From contig VUYV01000015.1 of the NCBI GenBank assembly GCA_008711295.1, positions 4,658,050 through 4,722,049 on the forward strand: a stretch of DNA of 64,000 nucleotides, in the 5' to 3' direction. The stretch comes from Anarhynchus alexandrinus (Eukaryota > Chordata > Aves > Charadriiformes > Charadriidae). The number at the start of each line of letters is the position of its first letter. The stretch's first letter is position 1. Below, in pieces: positions 26,640-37,915 of this stretch. The notes under the pieces were generated by a model, which saw nothing but the letters and a program-made list of their open reading frames with translations, was not told where the DNA came from and searched no databases. Position numbers and translations under genes: made by a program.

Positions 26640-27000
26640 TCTGCTATTCCCCTTCTCCCTTGAGCAGGTGGGGAAGCAATGGCCTTGGCTTCTGCCTTGC
26701 AAGACATCAGCCAAGGGCGCAGAGCAGGTGCAGGTGACGGTGTAATCCACTGCTGCTAAAACTGTATTTCCACTGCACCTCCCAGACCAAGGAGAACGTG
26801 GGTGGCTTTGCAGGGAAGGAGGGAGGAAGGGACATCAGGCTCTGAAAAATATTTCAGAGGAGGTCAGGCTTCTGTGTAACTATGCAGGGAGCTGGAAGAA
26901 ACACCTTCCTGGCCCTGCCTAAGAGTTGCAGAGGCATTCAGGAAGGGGCAGGTGTTCCCCATAAATTCCTGCTGCTCTTGCTGCTGCGCTGGGGCCCACA
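26640..27000. other. GC-rich block of unknown origin
   Basis: About 360 bases with much higher G+C than the flanks, many CAGG, GGGCAG and GCTGCTG words but few CpG. No long open frame crosses it. It does not look like CR1 and I could not place it in a repeat family. It may be a decayed LTR or an older insertion. Confidence 0.45.
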
Positions 27001-27247
27001 GTGGAAAGCTTGATACAAAGATCAGGACAGCTCTCCAACCTTGGAGAAGGCAGCTGACGTGAAAAGTACTCTGCTAGAAGAAATGGCTAGCAGTAGGCCA
27101 CCCAGTGGGGACAAAAATAAATGCATTTATTGTACCAGAATGTGCTACTTCTTTTTATTTAGTTGTAACCATCTCCAGTTGGAACTTTTCTCTGCATAAG
27201 AACCTAGCAAATACCTTGACTTTACACATATGTATATTCAAATGGCA

Positions 27248-27310
27248 TAATTTGGATCAGATCAAGGATCCCTCTAGCTCAGTATCAGATGACAAAGGAT
27301 GATGGTATAG
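27248..27310 (+). repeat. Decayed amniote dispersed repeat fragment
   Basis: The words TTTGGATCAGATCAAGGATC and CCTCTAGCTCAGTATC closely resemble a phrase common in reptile and bird genomes (ggatcagaccaaggtccatctagcccagtatcctgtctc). A weaker copy lies at 36000-36105. I do not recall the family name with confidence. Flanking 27001-27247 and 27311-27438 hold nothing recognised. Confidence 0.5.
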
Positions 27311-27438
27311 GACAATAGGGTGATATGGAATAAGTGAAGATGCCTGGAGAAAAGAAAAGAAATAAAGCAAGCATATAGTGACATGTCCTCAGAGTACCCC
27401 CCCTCACCTCCTGAAATTTCCTGTTAAATCTGCACTTA

Positions 27439-27775
27439 GAATCACAGAGTCATAGAATATCTCAAGTTGGAAGGGACCCATAGGATCACTGAGTCCAACT
27501 CCCTGCTCTTCGCAGGACTGCCTAAAACAAAACCATATGACCAGAGTGTCGTCTAGATACTCCTTGACCTCTGACAGGCTTTCCAACACTTCTTAGAAAA
27601 CAGAAACTTTTCCAATAACTTTTTGAAACCTTAAAAATATGTAATGCCCATAGTTCCCTTGGGCAAGGAGTTCTAAAGATTAGATGCTTATCATCTACAA
27701 CCACCTCTCTTTGGACTGTTTTGAAGCTGTTAGTGACCAGCTTCCTTTGATTCTTCCTTCCCAATTCTTGCATGG
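27439..27775 (-). mobile_element. CR1 LINE fragment
   Basis: Reverse-oriented CR1. The plus strand starts AGAATCACAGAGTCATAGAAT (tail complement) and continues AAGTTGGAAGGGACCCATAG, GAGTCCAACTCCCTG, CAGGACTGCC and CTTGACCTCTGACAGGC. Further in, the phrase CAAGGAGTTCTAAAGATTAG and a CTTCCTTTGATTC region match the more upstream part of a CR1-C/F-like body. The middle is decayed, and the subfamily call is tentative. Confidence 0.9.
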
Positions 27776-28767
27776 CAAAGCACGTGATGATGGATACAGC
27801 AGTACATCAGCTGTAACTGCCTCAAATGGCATCATTTCTTATTTATGAACAGAAAAGCGCTTAAGTCTGCAATCATAAAAATGGTCTTCTGGGGGAGGGG
27901 ATTCTGTAGTTTATGGCACCTGTAACTAAAATAAGATGAGCAAACCCCAGTCCTATCCACATTTGCAGATGTACCTGTCACAAAAGCATGTGACTGAGGA
28001 AAGACTCTTTTTGGTTATTGAGATGCCAGAGCACAGTATCTGAGTGCTGAGTAAGCACTCACGGCTTAGGCCTTGGCTTCTTTGGGAAGGTTATCAGGGA
28101 TGCAGTTGAAAATATTCTAATCTGGATTTTAAAAATATACAAATTTGGAATTATTACTTTTTGCTTTAGAAAAAGAAAGACTGAAGGATAGGTCTCGTTC
28201 TTTTTAATCTAGGTGTACCTCAGTGGCTTTGGACCACACTTGAACTGCTCGAGCCTTTGTATTCCTTTCTAGTCAACAGGACATGTGGGCTCCTCAGCAG
28301 CTCAGGAAAACCTCTATATTGGAAATACTTTGCTTAAAATGGAAACGTTTTCTCAAGGGGGTTGTCAATTCTGAAAACATTTTCAATGTCATCACTAGGA
28401 TAAGATTGCACTGACATTCTCATTTCGTTATTATTTAAAAATAGTAAATGATAGAGTCTAAGATGTCACTCTTCAGCCTTACTGTTTGAGAAACGTGCAC
28501 TGTAGCTAGTTGTCTGTTGATCCTTGCTGTTCTGACAAAACACAGCAAATATGCCACACTCTGTTTGTAAGCATTAGCGAAATGCTGCCCAGAACTAGAG
28601 TTGGTAATTTACCAAGAACATGAGCTTTGCATTGGATTTGCGCAGAGCGCACATCTGTTACAGAAACCTAGACCTCTTTTTGTCTTCAAAGCACTTTGCA
28701 AATATTGAACCATATTGAATCTTTCTTTGGGAAAAAACATGGGGCAACTTCACTGACATTGGTCTGT
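27776..28767. other. Gene-free spacer between two CR1 copies
   Basis: About 1 kb of unique AT-rich DNA between two minus-oriented CR1 copies. No gene, RNA or repeat was recognised. Confidence 0.55.
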
Positions 28768-29122
28768 TATAGAATCACAGAATGGTTAGAGTTGGAAGGG
28801 ACCTTAAAGATCATTGAGTTCCAACCCCCCTGACATGGTCAGGGACACCTCCCACCAGACCAGGTTGCTCAAAGTCCCATCCAACCTGGCCTTGAACACC
28901 TCCAGGGATGGGGTATCCACAGCTTTCCAGTTGTCTCACCAGATGTTGCTCCAGTGTCTCACCACCCTCACAGTAAAGAATTTCTTCCTCATATCTAAAC
29001 TGAATCTCCCCTCTTTCAGTTTAAAACCATTACCCCTCATCCTATTGCTACACTGCCTGATAAAGAGTCCCTCCCCATCCCTCCCCTTTAAGTACTGGAA
29101 GGCCACTGTAAGGTCTCCCTTA
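28768..29122 (-). mobile_element. CR1 LINE fragment
   Basis: Well-preserved reverse CR1. The plus strand reads TATAGAATCACAGAATGG, then AGAGTTGGAAGGGACCTTAA, CCACCAGACCAGGTTGCTC, GGCCTTGAACACCTCCAGGG and GGTCTCCCTT at the inner end. The minus-strand frame retains GFKLKEGRFSLDMRKKFFT and VRVVRHW, the C-terminus of CR1 ORF2. A short extra segment around 28930-28955 (TTTCCAGTTGTCTCACCAGA) interrupts the usual order, apparently a small local insertion or duplication. It is truncated and inactive. Confidence 0.95.
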
Positions 29123-32100
29123 TGGCTGCTTTTTGTTTGGGCAGTATGGTTATTGATTTCCATGTCTGAAGGAAAACTAATATTACACCTCTTTTTCCAA
29201 AATGACCCAAAGTATTGAAAGCATTTGGTAAGATCACACATAGAAAAGCACATTGAAAGCAAGATTGGAATAAATTATTAAATTGTACCTCACAACTGTA
29301 AACTCGGCTACCAAAAGTCAGTTTGCCATCCTTGACAGATACATGGCCATAGACATCATGGGTTGGTATCTCCAAGACTGCCAGGATCTTTCAGTTCTGG
29401 GACTTCTGTCAGCCGTGTCCCCAAATTTGCTGTGATTCTTCTTTACCACTCTCTAAAAGGTTAACCAGGTCCTGAAGTCTTGGCTACCTAAAGTCATTTC
29501 CCAGTGAAGGGGAGGCTTACCAAGACAGACTGATTTTGCTCTGTGGCTGCTGATGACCTAGGAGCAGCATGCTGGACATCTCCAGCCTGCATGTTCTGGA
29601 AGAAAATCACTGTTCCTAAACCTTGCAGTAGAAAATAGATTCCATGCCACTTGTGGCAGCTGCAGTTCGTATGGACGATTGGTTAGAATGGATAAAAACA
29701 GATTTCCCAAACCAACTGTATTCAATGCAACATATTTTTCATATGTTTAATGGAACAGAAATTTTTATTTTAAGAGGCATTTATGAGCACTGCTAGCTCT
29801 CTGCCTAGGGAGTGGAGACCTGGTAGGGGGGAGAGCTAGCAGGTGTAAGAATAAAATTAGTTTTATCATAAAATTGGAAAGGAGCTGAGATTTTCTCTCC
29901 CTACTTTTGCCCTTAACCACTGATGAAACACAGTCATTAGGCACAAAAGATCCTCCTGTGCACAGCTACATCACAGTTTAACCCTTTTCAAGGTAGTTCA
30001 GGCAAAAGCACTCTATTTCAGTGGCTGGCACAAGGAACTCAACACTCTTGGCATTGCAGCCTTTGGTTTAAGCCAATGCCATTAAAAAGAACAATTCTTC
30101 ATTATCAGCCCTGGAAGCTTCCTCCATACCTATTGGTGCTTCAGAGAATCAGAGAACATTTAGCACTTCTGCAGTGAAACCTTGCAGTCCCTCAGCATAG
30201 GAGATGAGGTACCGCCTCCTCTGTCCTCATACGCCGGCTCCCAGTTTGGTTAAAGGGGAGATTTACGCTGTTCCGACATACCCCCTCTTCCCTTTCTTTA
30301 ACTGAAGGAATATGTACCAGAGACAGAAAAAAAAAGTCTGAAAACAGCTTTGCCATCACTACATTCCTCCTCATCAAACTGTGAAGCAAGAAGGAAGTTA
30401 GCAGAACTCCCATCTTTCCTCAGATGTGTTCAAACAGCACCTGTTAATGTCTCCTTGCAGCCATAGAGGGTGGATTCAGAGAGCACAAGAACTGTGTTTT
30501 TTTCTGAGGATATAGTTAGCTGGAATCTGTTTATTCATGTTGTAAGGAGGATGAACAACTGATTTCCATAAAAAAATTATTCACTTTTAACTACAGCCTT
30601 ATAACTGTGCCCAATGTGATATTCAGATTTACTGCAAACATTTTGGTCCAAAATATCAGGCAAGGGCTCTTCTTAATACAGACTATTTCAGAATTTAATT
30701 CTATTTTGTGGGGTTTTTGTGAATTTGGAGCAGTGATAAATGCTCATTTTCTTGGAAGAAGCAACAAAAAAACCTCCTTCTTGGACAAACTGTGAGAATA
30801 AGATTTTAATCTTAACTTTTCTGTACTCCAAACAAAGGGAAAGGGCAAGAAAGAGATGACTTGTGCTTCAGTCCTTTTTAAGGCTGAAGTTCAGGTGAGG
30901 TTAAAAAAGTTGTTTTCTTTCTAAATTCAATTAATTTTACGTGCCAAAAAATATACAGCCCCATACAGAAAAATGGAGAAACAATTTATAACCAAATAGG
31001 AGAATAAACACATCGAGAGTGGGAAAAATGATGCCTCCCAGCAAGAGGAGTAGGAAGGAGGAAGATGAGTAAAGCTCCCTGAAAATAAAAGAGCGGATAG
31101 AAATTGAGAGTCGTAGGAGATGGATAAATAAACAATAAGGTTACAAGTTCACAAGCCCACCCGGCAGGCACTATTAGGACTTTAATTTGCTACAATCACC
31201 AGTGTACGTGGTATGTGTTTACTTCGAGGGGAAGGAAGTCGATTTTCTGCTTCTGACTAAATATGCTACCAACATATCATGATGCCTGGCCGAATTCACC
31301 AAAGCATGTCTTCGCTGCTCTTCATTGGATTGTGTTCAGATACAGTTGTGGTACCTGTTAAAATACTTTAATGAATCTGATACTCATGAATGGTGCTGAA
31401 ATGACAGCCTTGGAAATTGAAGTCTTCTATCAAACTACAGAACTTGCACAGTATGGATGAAAATAGTGCCAACTTCTGCCACGCTATCCTCTCAAAGTGT
31501 CTCAAATTTAACCTGGAAAAATTATTTCTGGTGGTAGCAGCACTTCAGCCTCAATGCCTGGCCATTTCTTCCTACTTCAGACATAATTGCCAGCAAGTGT
31601 ATGGATTATCTCGGCGATTTTATACTGCAGACAGGAGCTGGGCAAGACATTTTCAACAGAGTTATTTCTTATCAGAAAGAACAGTTGCATTGAAATCAGA
31701 AGTGTTCTGGGAAAGTGTAAAAAATGCGACATTCTCAAAAGGCAGGTGCTGAAACAAAATGCTTTTTTTATATATTTCATTTGCACTTCTTTAGAATTTC
31801 ATATTGCCATAATTGCAGTATTATTTTCTGTGTAATACAGCTTATATCATGTACCAGATTTTGGTATTCTTGAAATGAAACATTTTATCTTATAAAATTT
31901 AAGCATTTCAGTGCTTCTAAAATGAGTGATTTCTGAATTTCAATAGCAAGGCCAATTTCAAAATGAGGAATTTTATTTTGACCGAATAATAAGAATAAAA
32001 ATGTCCAGATTTGCTGAGTTAATTTTTTTTTCTTTTTTTCCTCATCTTTAATCTTTTGTGGTAAGGGAAGAAAGCAGTCCATTTTCTATGTACTTTATGT

Positions 32101-35100
32101 CAAGCAATAGTAACCTGGGAAGCTGGAGGGAAAGAGGGATTTTGAGGCAAAATTAAAGTGTTGGTTAAGCTATGGCATTCAAGAAAATTTTGCAAATATT
32201 GGGGCTCCAGGCCAAGGTAGAAGGAAAATAGTCCTAGTTAGTATTATAAGTTATTTATTCATTATTCATCTACTTTATCTCTGTCCTGAATGTTCAAATC
32301 TGAGCCGGCTGCAGTGATGGGCAGGAGAGAAAGGGTTATGATCTACCAGTGCAGAGAAAAGACCTCAATTTCTGCTTTCCAAAGGAGACTATAGCAGAAG
32401 AGGAGAGGGTGGAGGACAGATCCCTCTGGTGCAGTCTCAGAGCTGAGGGAGGGGAAGGAAGCTCTGCTGAAAGCAACACAGAATGAGTGATGAGAAAGGT
32501 AAGGAGTCGAAAAAGACCAGCATGTCGATGGTACAGCTCTCCCCTTGAAAAAAAAAAAATGATGTTGGCTTAAATGATAGGTTGAAAAAAAGAAACAGAA
32601 GAAATAATCCCTTAAGGAGGTGTCTGAGAGTTGATACAGCAGACCTTTACACAGAAAAACAATGTTCATGGTGCGTACCAGCTGATAGCTGTTTTCTCTT
32701 CTGACCTTTATCTTCAGGTGTGAGGACAGACCTGAAAGCTCACTCACGGCTTTTCTATCTGAGAGTTATCTTTCTCTTCCACTTATCACATGCCTACAAA
32801 ACAGTACTCAATCATTACCTTCACCAAAGATAAAACTATTATTGCATTCTCAGTATATTCACTCTCACTATTTTTGATTCCTTCAAGCACTCATATCAAA
32901 TGGTGTACTACACAATTTTTTTTTATCCTTAGTAAAAACTTGTGGACCTGCCAGCCATTATTCCATTTTACTGCTTTCTGGAATAACCTGTTTTATGAAA
33001 AGAGATGCAACCTTCAAAGTAGGTATAATTCATGCCTTATGGATTTCAGAAGACATATAATGAGTGAGAAATTAGTTCAAAGATAAAAGTGGCATAATTT
33101 GCCAGCCCCATGGGCATGATTGACCATGTGTACTCATTTTAAATGTGTCAAGTATCCCATTTGCTCCTCTCCTTCTAGTCCTTCAGTGCCCAGATCAGTC
33201 ATTGTGGGTACCATAGTTCAAGTGGTGTTTGAAAGTGCAAAACAGAGTAACCTGGACGGTCAGTCCTGGAACTGTGTTTATTACGCAGCATTGTTAACTC
33301 GAGTGTTCAAAAATAATTTTTTTACCTTTGCTGCTCCCCAAAAACAGAGTCTGAAAAAAATCTGTCCTTGTTGTGAGACACAGACATACCTGCCAGCATA
33401 GTAATGTTGTGGGACCCAGTACCATCTGGATGACTCGATGCTGTGGTCAATTCCTGACTAATCTTGTCAGGTCAACTGTGAATAACTGAAATTATGTCAT
33501 TAGGAACATACCCAGATTTGGTTTTCCACTCTTTCAGGTTTTAATGACCCAGGCTTCAGCAGCCTCCTCCCTTAGCTCTCTGCAGTCTGGTGGTGCAATG
33601 GTAGCTCAGAAGCAAGGTCACAGACCCCGTGTGACTTCTGTCTCCTGGCCAGATCCTGTTTTATGGGACTATACAAAACAAAACCACCAAGAAGGTTCAC
33701 ATTTGGTTTAGCTGGTTGGTTGATTTTTTTAAATTTCAAGAATTAATGCAAAGCTAGTGTGAATCCATCTCAGGGTACCTTAGATCACGAATACAGTCCT
33801 GCATCTTCCTCTGGGGCTGAGAAACAAAGAATCTCCCCTGTTGTCTAAAACATTGTTTCAGATATTCTTCTTATCAGATAGCTGTACCAATGTTCCTTAT
33901 ATGCCCTGCCGACCCAACTTTCTGCCAATCTGTGGAAATAGCACAATTGAAATGCAAGATTTGACCTTACTGATAAGACCTCATCAACTTAGAAGAGCAA
34001 TATGCACTCTATAAGGCATGACTAGTCACTTGATGGGGCTGTCTGCCTACAAAAGGTCTTATCCTAATAATACACAGGAAGATTTTCCTACAATGTGTCA
34101 GCTCAGCAGGGGCTAAACTCTCTCAAAATGTGTTGTTGTTCTTTTAGGGGTTCACTGATGGGACTGAGGGATGGTGAATGTGCAGCTGACACAGCCTTTG
34201 TGTGCCAGATCAGCTCAGTGCCATTGAGACAGAAGCAGTACTGCTCTCAGGGCTAATGAGATTGTGCCCATAGACACTGACTCAACAGCCTTGTTGTCTC
34301 TCAGAAGTCCAAACCACATCTGTGCTTTAAGTGATAGTTGAAATTGAATGAAACATGAACTACTACACCTGCTACGTGCAGTATCCAAAGCTGGTCTGGA
34401 CCTCCTGGTTCAGTCTACCCAATCTAACCTGCCAGAGCTCCTACCTCAGACTGGTTTTCTCTCAGTTAAACCCTCTGAGGCAGCTCCTGAGCCAGCTCAG
34501 CGGCTCTGGGGCTCGGCTTCTTTTGCCTCAACCCCTGAACTGGCCCAACCATACTCACGTGCTGCCCACCATGCAGTCCTTCATCTGTCTGCTGTAACCA
34601 TATGGGGCTTCTGCAGCCCCTCTTCTGGGATCGTGACAGAGCATCATGCAGATAAGCTGTATTTCAAGCCAAATAGAGCTTCTACCCCTCCTAAATGAAG
34701 CTCAGGTAACTGGCAATGAGTTCCCTGCTTTGGAGGCGATGTGACATTCCCCCTCCCTTGACGACTGGGAGTCATTCTCTCCCTCAACTGGAAGGTGATG
34801 ACAATTTTTAGATTGAGGTCCTCCACAGCATAGCTTTTGGAGTCTAGCCTGTGTAAGACCATGCATAGTGTTTCTTTTCTCTGTTTTGAAGCTATTCGTA
34901 GACTCTCACTCCAATGATCTATAATTGGAGTTGTGCTAGACCTAAATTAAATTCAAAACTAACTAGTAAACAGGTTGTTTTGCACAGGTATTTCATGCAT
35001 GCAAATATCTATAATTATGTAGAAGTGTGTGAAATTCATACATATTTAAATATATGGCAATAGAGATCGTGTTGCTCCTTTCAGAACTCGGGCTACCTGA

Positions 35101-35999
35101 GAAATGGCTGAGTTAACATTACCTCGTTGTTCAGGAGCAACTAGATTATTTTGCTGCATTGTTACATTTCTTAACTTGCCGTGGTTGTTTCCTTTTTCCC
35201 TTTGTCTGTTGCTTGTGGCTGATGAAACCCATGCAGATCTGAAAAGCTGCAGAACCGCATTGTTCGCATATTCCTTTCGCCGTTTCTCATCTGAAAACAG
35301 TACCTCCTGGCACCTGGAAAACCATCACAGATGCAGAACAGGTGATCTTTACAGAATGCTATTCAAAGTGAACAGTCTGCCAGGCCCATAGACAACAAAA
35401 CACACTGCTGACTCCAGCTGGAGCGAGAGATTACTTTGATAACAAATTAAAACAGGCTCAGAAATTGGAAATGAAGGAGTTATGCAAGGATGAATAAACT
35501 CCTCAGATGGCCCCAATTTTGTGCAAGTCTATCCAACACATGTGCTATAAATTGGTGCTCTTCATTAATAGCTACTGTTTAGCCACCAACATCCTTCAAG
35601 AGGACGAATCAGGATCTGGCTCCTTGCGCAGTGCTAACTTCCATCCTGATTGAGGAGACCATTTTCTCTTAACATGTTCAGAGCGCTTCCTTGGGATCTT
35701 AAAAATTCTTTATGTGTCATTTTGCTTCTTGCATATGCAGACAATTGTAATGCTCAATTTAAAAATGTTCATATATTTTCTGTCTATGGGATTTTTACAG
35801 CACTGGATAATTCCTGGATGATTACTGTTTTTAATAACCACATAATTACTGTATTAATCAGAACTGTCCTATTGGCTTCTGTGTGACACAGAAGGGCAGA
35901 AGCAAGATAGAGATAAAGATACACCATATTTAAAAGAGCCCCGTGACATGTTTTTGTGTTCGCTTTGCAATATGGCACACATAGAGGTCAAAACACAGG
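29123..35999. other. Long gene-free unique stretch
   Basis: No gene or transposon was recognised over almost 7 kb. The largest frames are 134 codons (32343-32747, minus), 116 codons (34348-34698, plus) and 111 codons (31417-31752, plus). None has a recognisable motif. The 34350-34650 patch is GC-richer and carries two overlapping frames, but without splice or start context that would support an exon. Confidence 0.5.
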
Positions 36000-36105
36000 A
36001 ACAACCTTAGCAAATATCAGCCCAGAAGTCCATTGAGCCCAATGTCTTTCAACAATAATCAATTTGCAAGAATTGGAAGAAGGTATATTATGTGAAGCTA
36101 TCAAA
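36000..36105 (+). repeat. Possible decayed dispersed repeat
   Basis: The phrase CAGAAGTCCATTGAGCCCAA followed by TGTCTTTCAACAATAATCAA resembles the reptile/bird dispersed repeat 'aaggtccatctagcccagtatcctgtctccaacagtggcc', also suspected at 27248. Decay is heavy, and this is a by-eye match. Confidence 0.35.
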
Positions 36106-36526
36106 AATGACAGCTAGCAAGACAGAGTGCTAGTATGGGAGTATTCAGGAATCCAGTCATATATACCTTGTGGTGTGAGGGGACACACCAACAGAGAAGA
36201 GAGCCATCCTTCCCCAAGAACTACTATTCTGAACAATGCTGAGTTGTTTTTGAGACTGTTAAAAAAAAAGGGGAATATCAGAAAATTGCTACAGATTCTG
36301 CGAGAATACAAGAGGTGAGTTGCACAGGACAAAAAGGAACAAAAGTAACAGAAAGTCAAATAGTGCAAAGTATGATGTTTGCATCACTTGGTGCCTTAAG
36401 GAAAAAACTTTCTTAGAGCTGGGTGCACTTCTTGTTGGGTTCACACCTTCCAAAAACTTATGGGAGGATGGATGTGTCTACACAAGACAATTCATTGATG
36501 TATAAAGATACCCAGGCTCTCTCCAA

Positions 36527-36950
36527 GTGAGACAGTGTTGCAATAACCTCACGTCATGCCCACGCAGTGGTCGGCACATACCAATCAGTGCGAGGTGCAG
36601 CACTGCTCCTGCTCGCCGCCACGACACTATACCAGCACGTTTGGAGCTGGTCTGGGGACACCCCACACGGAGACAACTTGTGGGAACATACCATCATGGG
36701 CTGAAATCCAGGTCTGCCAGAGACAGTGTGCTCAGCGCATGAGCCGAGAAGATGCTAAGCCCAGCTCTTCAAAGCCACTTGTGTCTTGCCCAGAAGAAGC
36801 AAGGAGGAGCAGAGGTGGGCGCTGGGCTGAGCATGGGTGTACATCTCCAGCGAGCGGCGAGGGCAGAAGCAGAGCGCTCCCCACCACCAGAGTTACTGCA
36901 GCCGTGAGGACTGGCTGCAGAACAGCTATGTTGCAAAGCAGCTTGAAATT
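36527..36950. other. GC-rich island with a 156-codon open frame
   Basis: About 420 bases of raised G+C with scattered CpG (ACGTCATGCCCACGC, CGCCGCCACGAC, GCGAGCGGCGAG) stand out from AT-rich flanks. A plus-strand frame (36556-37026) is open for 156 codons. Its translation is arginine-, serine- and cysteine-rich and matches no family I know. A TATAAAGATAC word sits just upstream at about 36501. It could be a decayed LTR, a CpG-poor promoter remnant or an isolated GC block. Confidence 0.4.
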
Positions 36951-37395
36951 ATCAAATGCAGGCCCTAAGGTATTGTCAGTTATGATTAACAACAGTAAGA
37001 AGTCTTCTTTACATATAGGAATTTAAAAGCAACCAGAGTGTTTAATTCTAAGTCACTGCCTTTACCAGTCACTCCTAAAGACTGAATATGTCAGAGTAAA
37101 GACAAATTTCCTTTCTGCTTTTGATATCCGCTTGAGCCCTTTATATTTCTTCTTAGGATACTTGGCAATGCTTTCTCCCAGCTGCTCGATTTGCCTTTAC
37201 TGCGAGCGTACATAAGCAGGCAAGATGCTCAGTGTTCGGTAGCTGAACCCCACACCCAAGAGGCATCCTTTAATGGATGTGAACCCTGAAAGGAAGGTTA
37301 GTTTCATTAGTGGGATTAGGGAAACATCCCCTGGTTTTGTTTGATCATCCCCTAGTTGGGTCTGATTGTACGAATCTGAAATAGAAAGCAGCATC

Positions 37396-37419
37396 TTTTT
37401 TTTTTTTTTTTTTTTTTTN
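37396..37419. repeat. Poly-T run ending in an unresolved base
   Basis: 23 T followed by an N at 37419. The base is likely unresolved because of the homopolymer. 36951-37395 contains nothing else recognised. Confidence 0.9.
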
Positions 37420-37649
37420 GATGGACAGCTCCTTTTTATAATGTACAAATAATCTTTGTGACCCTGATAAGCAGGTCTGATGATACTCAGCTGAGTAATG
37501 TACCAGAACTGAAATTTCCATCTACTTGATGTTTTGCACAGGGCTTTTGATGAAGTCACTGTCACCTGCTATTAACTTAATATCAAGTCTTAATAGGGTC
37601 CTTTTCTTTCCATCTTCACGCTGTTGGGGTCCGAATTAATTACTAAGGG

Positions 37650-37664
37650 AAAAAAAAAAAAAAA
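37650..37664. repeat. Poly-A run
   Basis: 15 A in a row with no recognisable retroposon body before it. Confidence 0.85.
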
Positions 37665-37810
37665 TCTTCACATAAATCCTTAAGCTTCACAGGAAGGAAA
37701 AAGTTTCCAGTGCTAGTTGAGATCTAATGGCTCATTAGGAATGTCTGTCTCAACTAGACATCAGTGCTGTCCCTCCCCTTTCATGTACCTTTCATAAAGA
37801 CACTTGAAAA

Positions 37811-37915
37811 TGTGCTTAACTTTAAGCTAGTGCATAGTTAAGTGCAAAAGGATATCTGATGTATTTGAAGTTAAGCACATGCTTAAGCAATTTGCTCAAT
37901 CAGAGCCATATCCTG
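37811..37915. repeat. Palindromic dispersed repeat, copy 1
   Basis: TGTGCTTAACTT at 37811-37822 is the exact reverse complement of AAGTTAAGCACA at 37868-37879, so the segment can form a 12-bp stem. The 20-mer AAGTTAAGCACATGCTTAAG at 37868-37887 recurs exactly at 48985-49004. It is followed by CAATTTGCTCAATCAGAGCC, which resembles the 'tttgctgaatcagggcc' phrase found in many amniote repeats. The organisation suggests an old non-autonomous element built on a palindrome. I cannot name the family. Confidence 0.65.

Noticed and set aside
28936..29262. 108-codon minus frame as a host gene
   Set aside because: Part of it is CR1 ORF2 remnant; the rest is unrelated upstream sequence read through.
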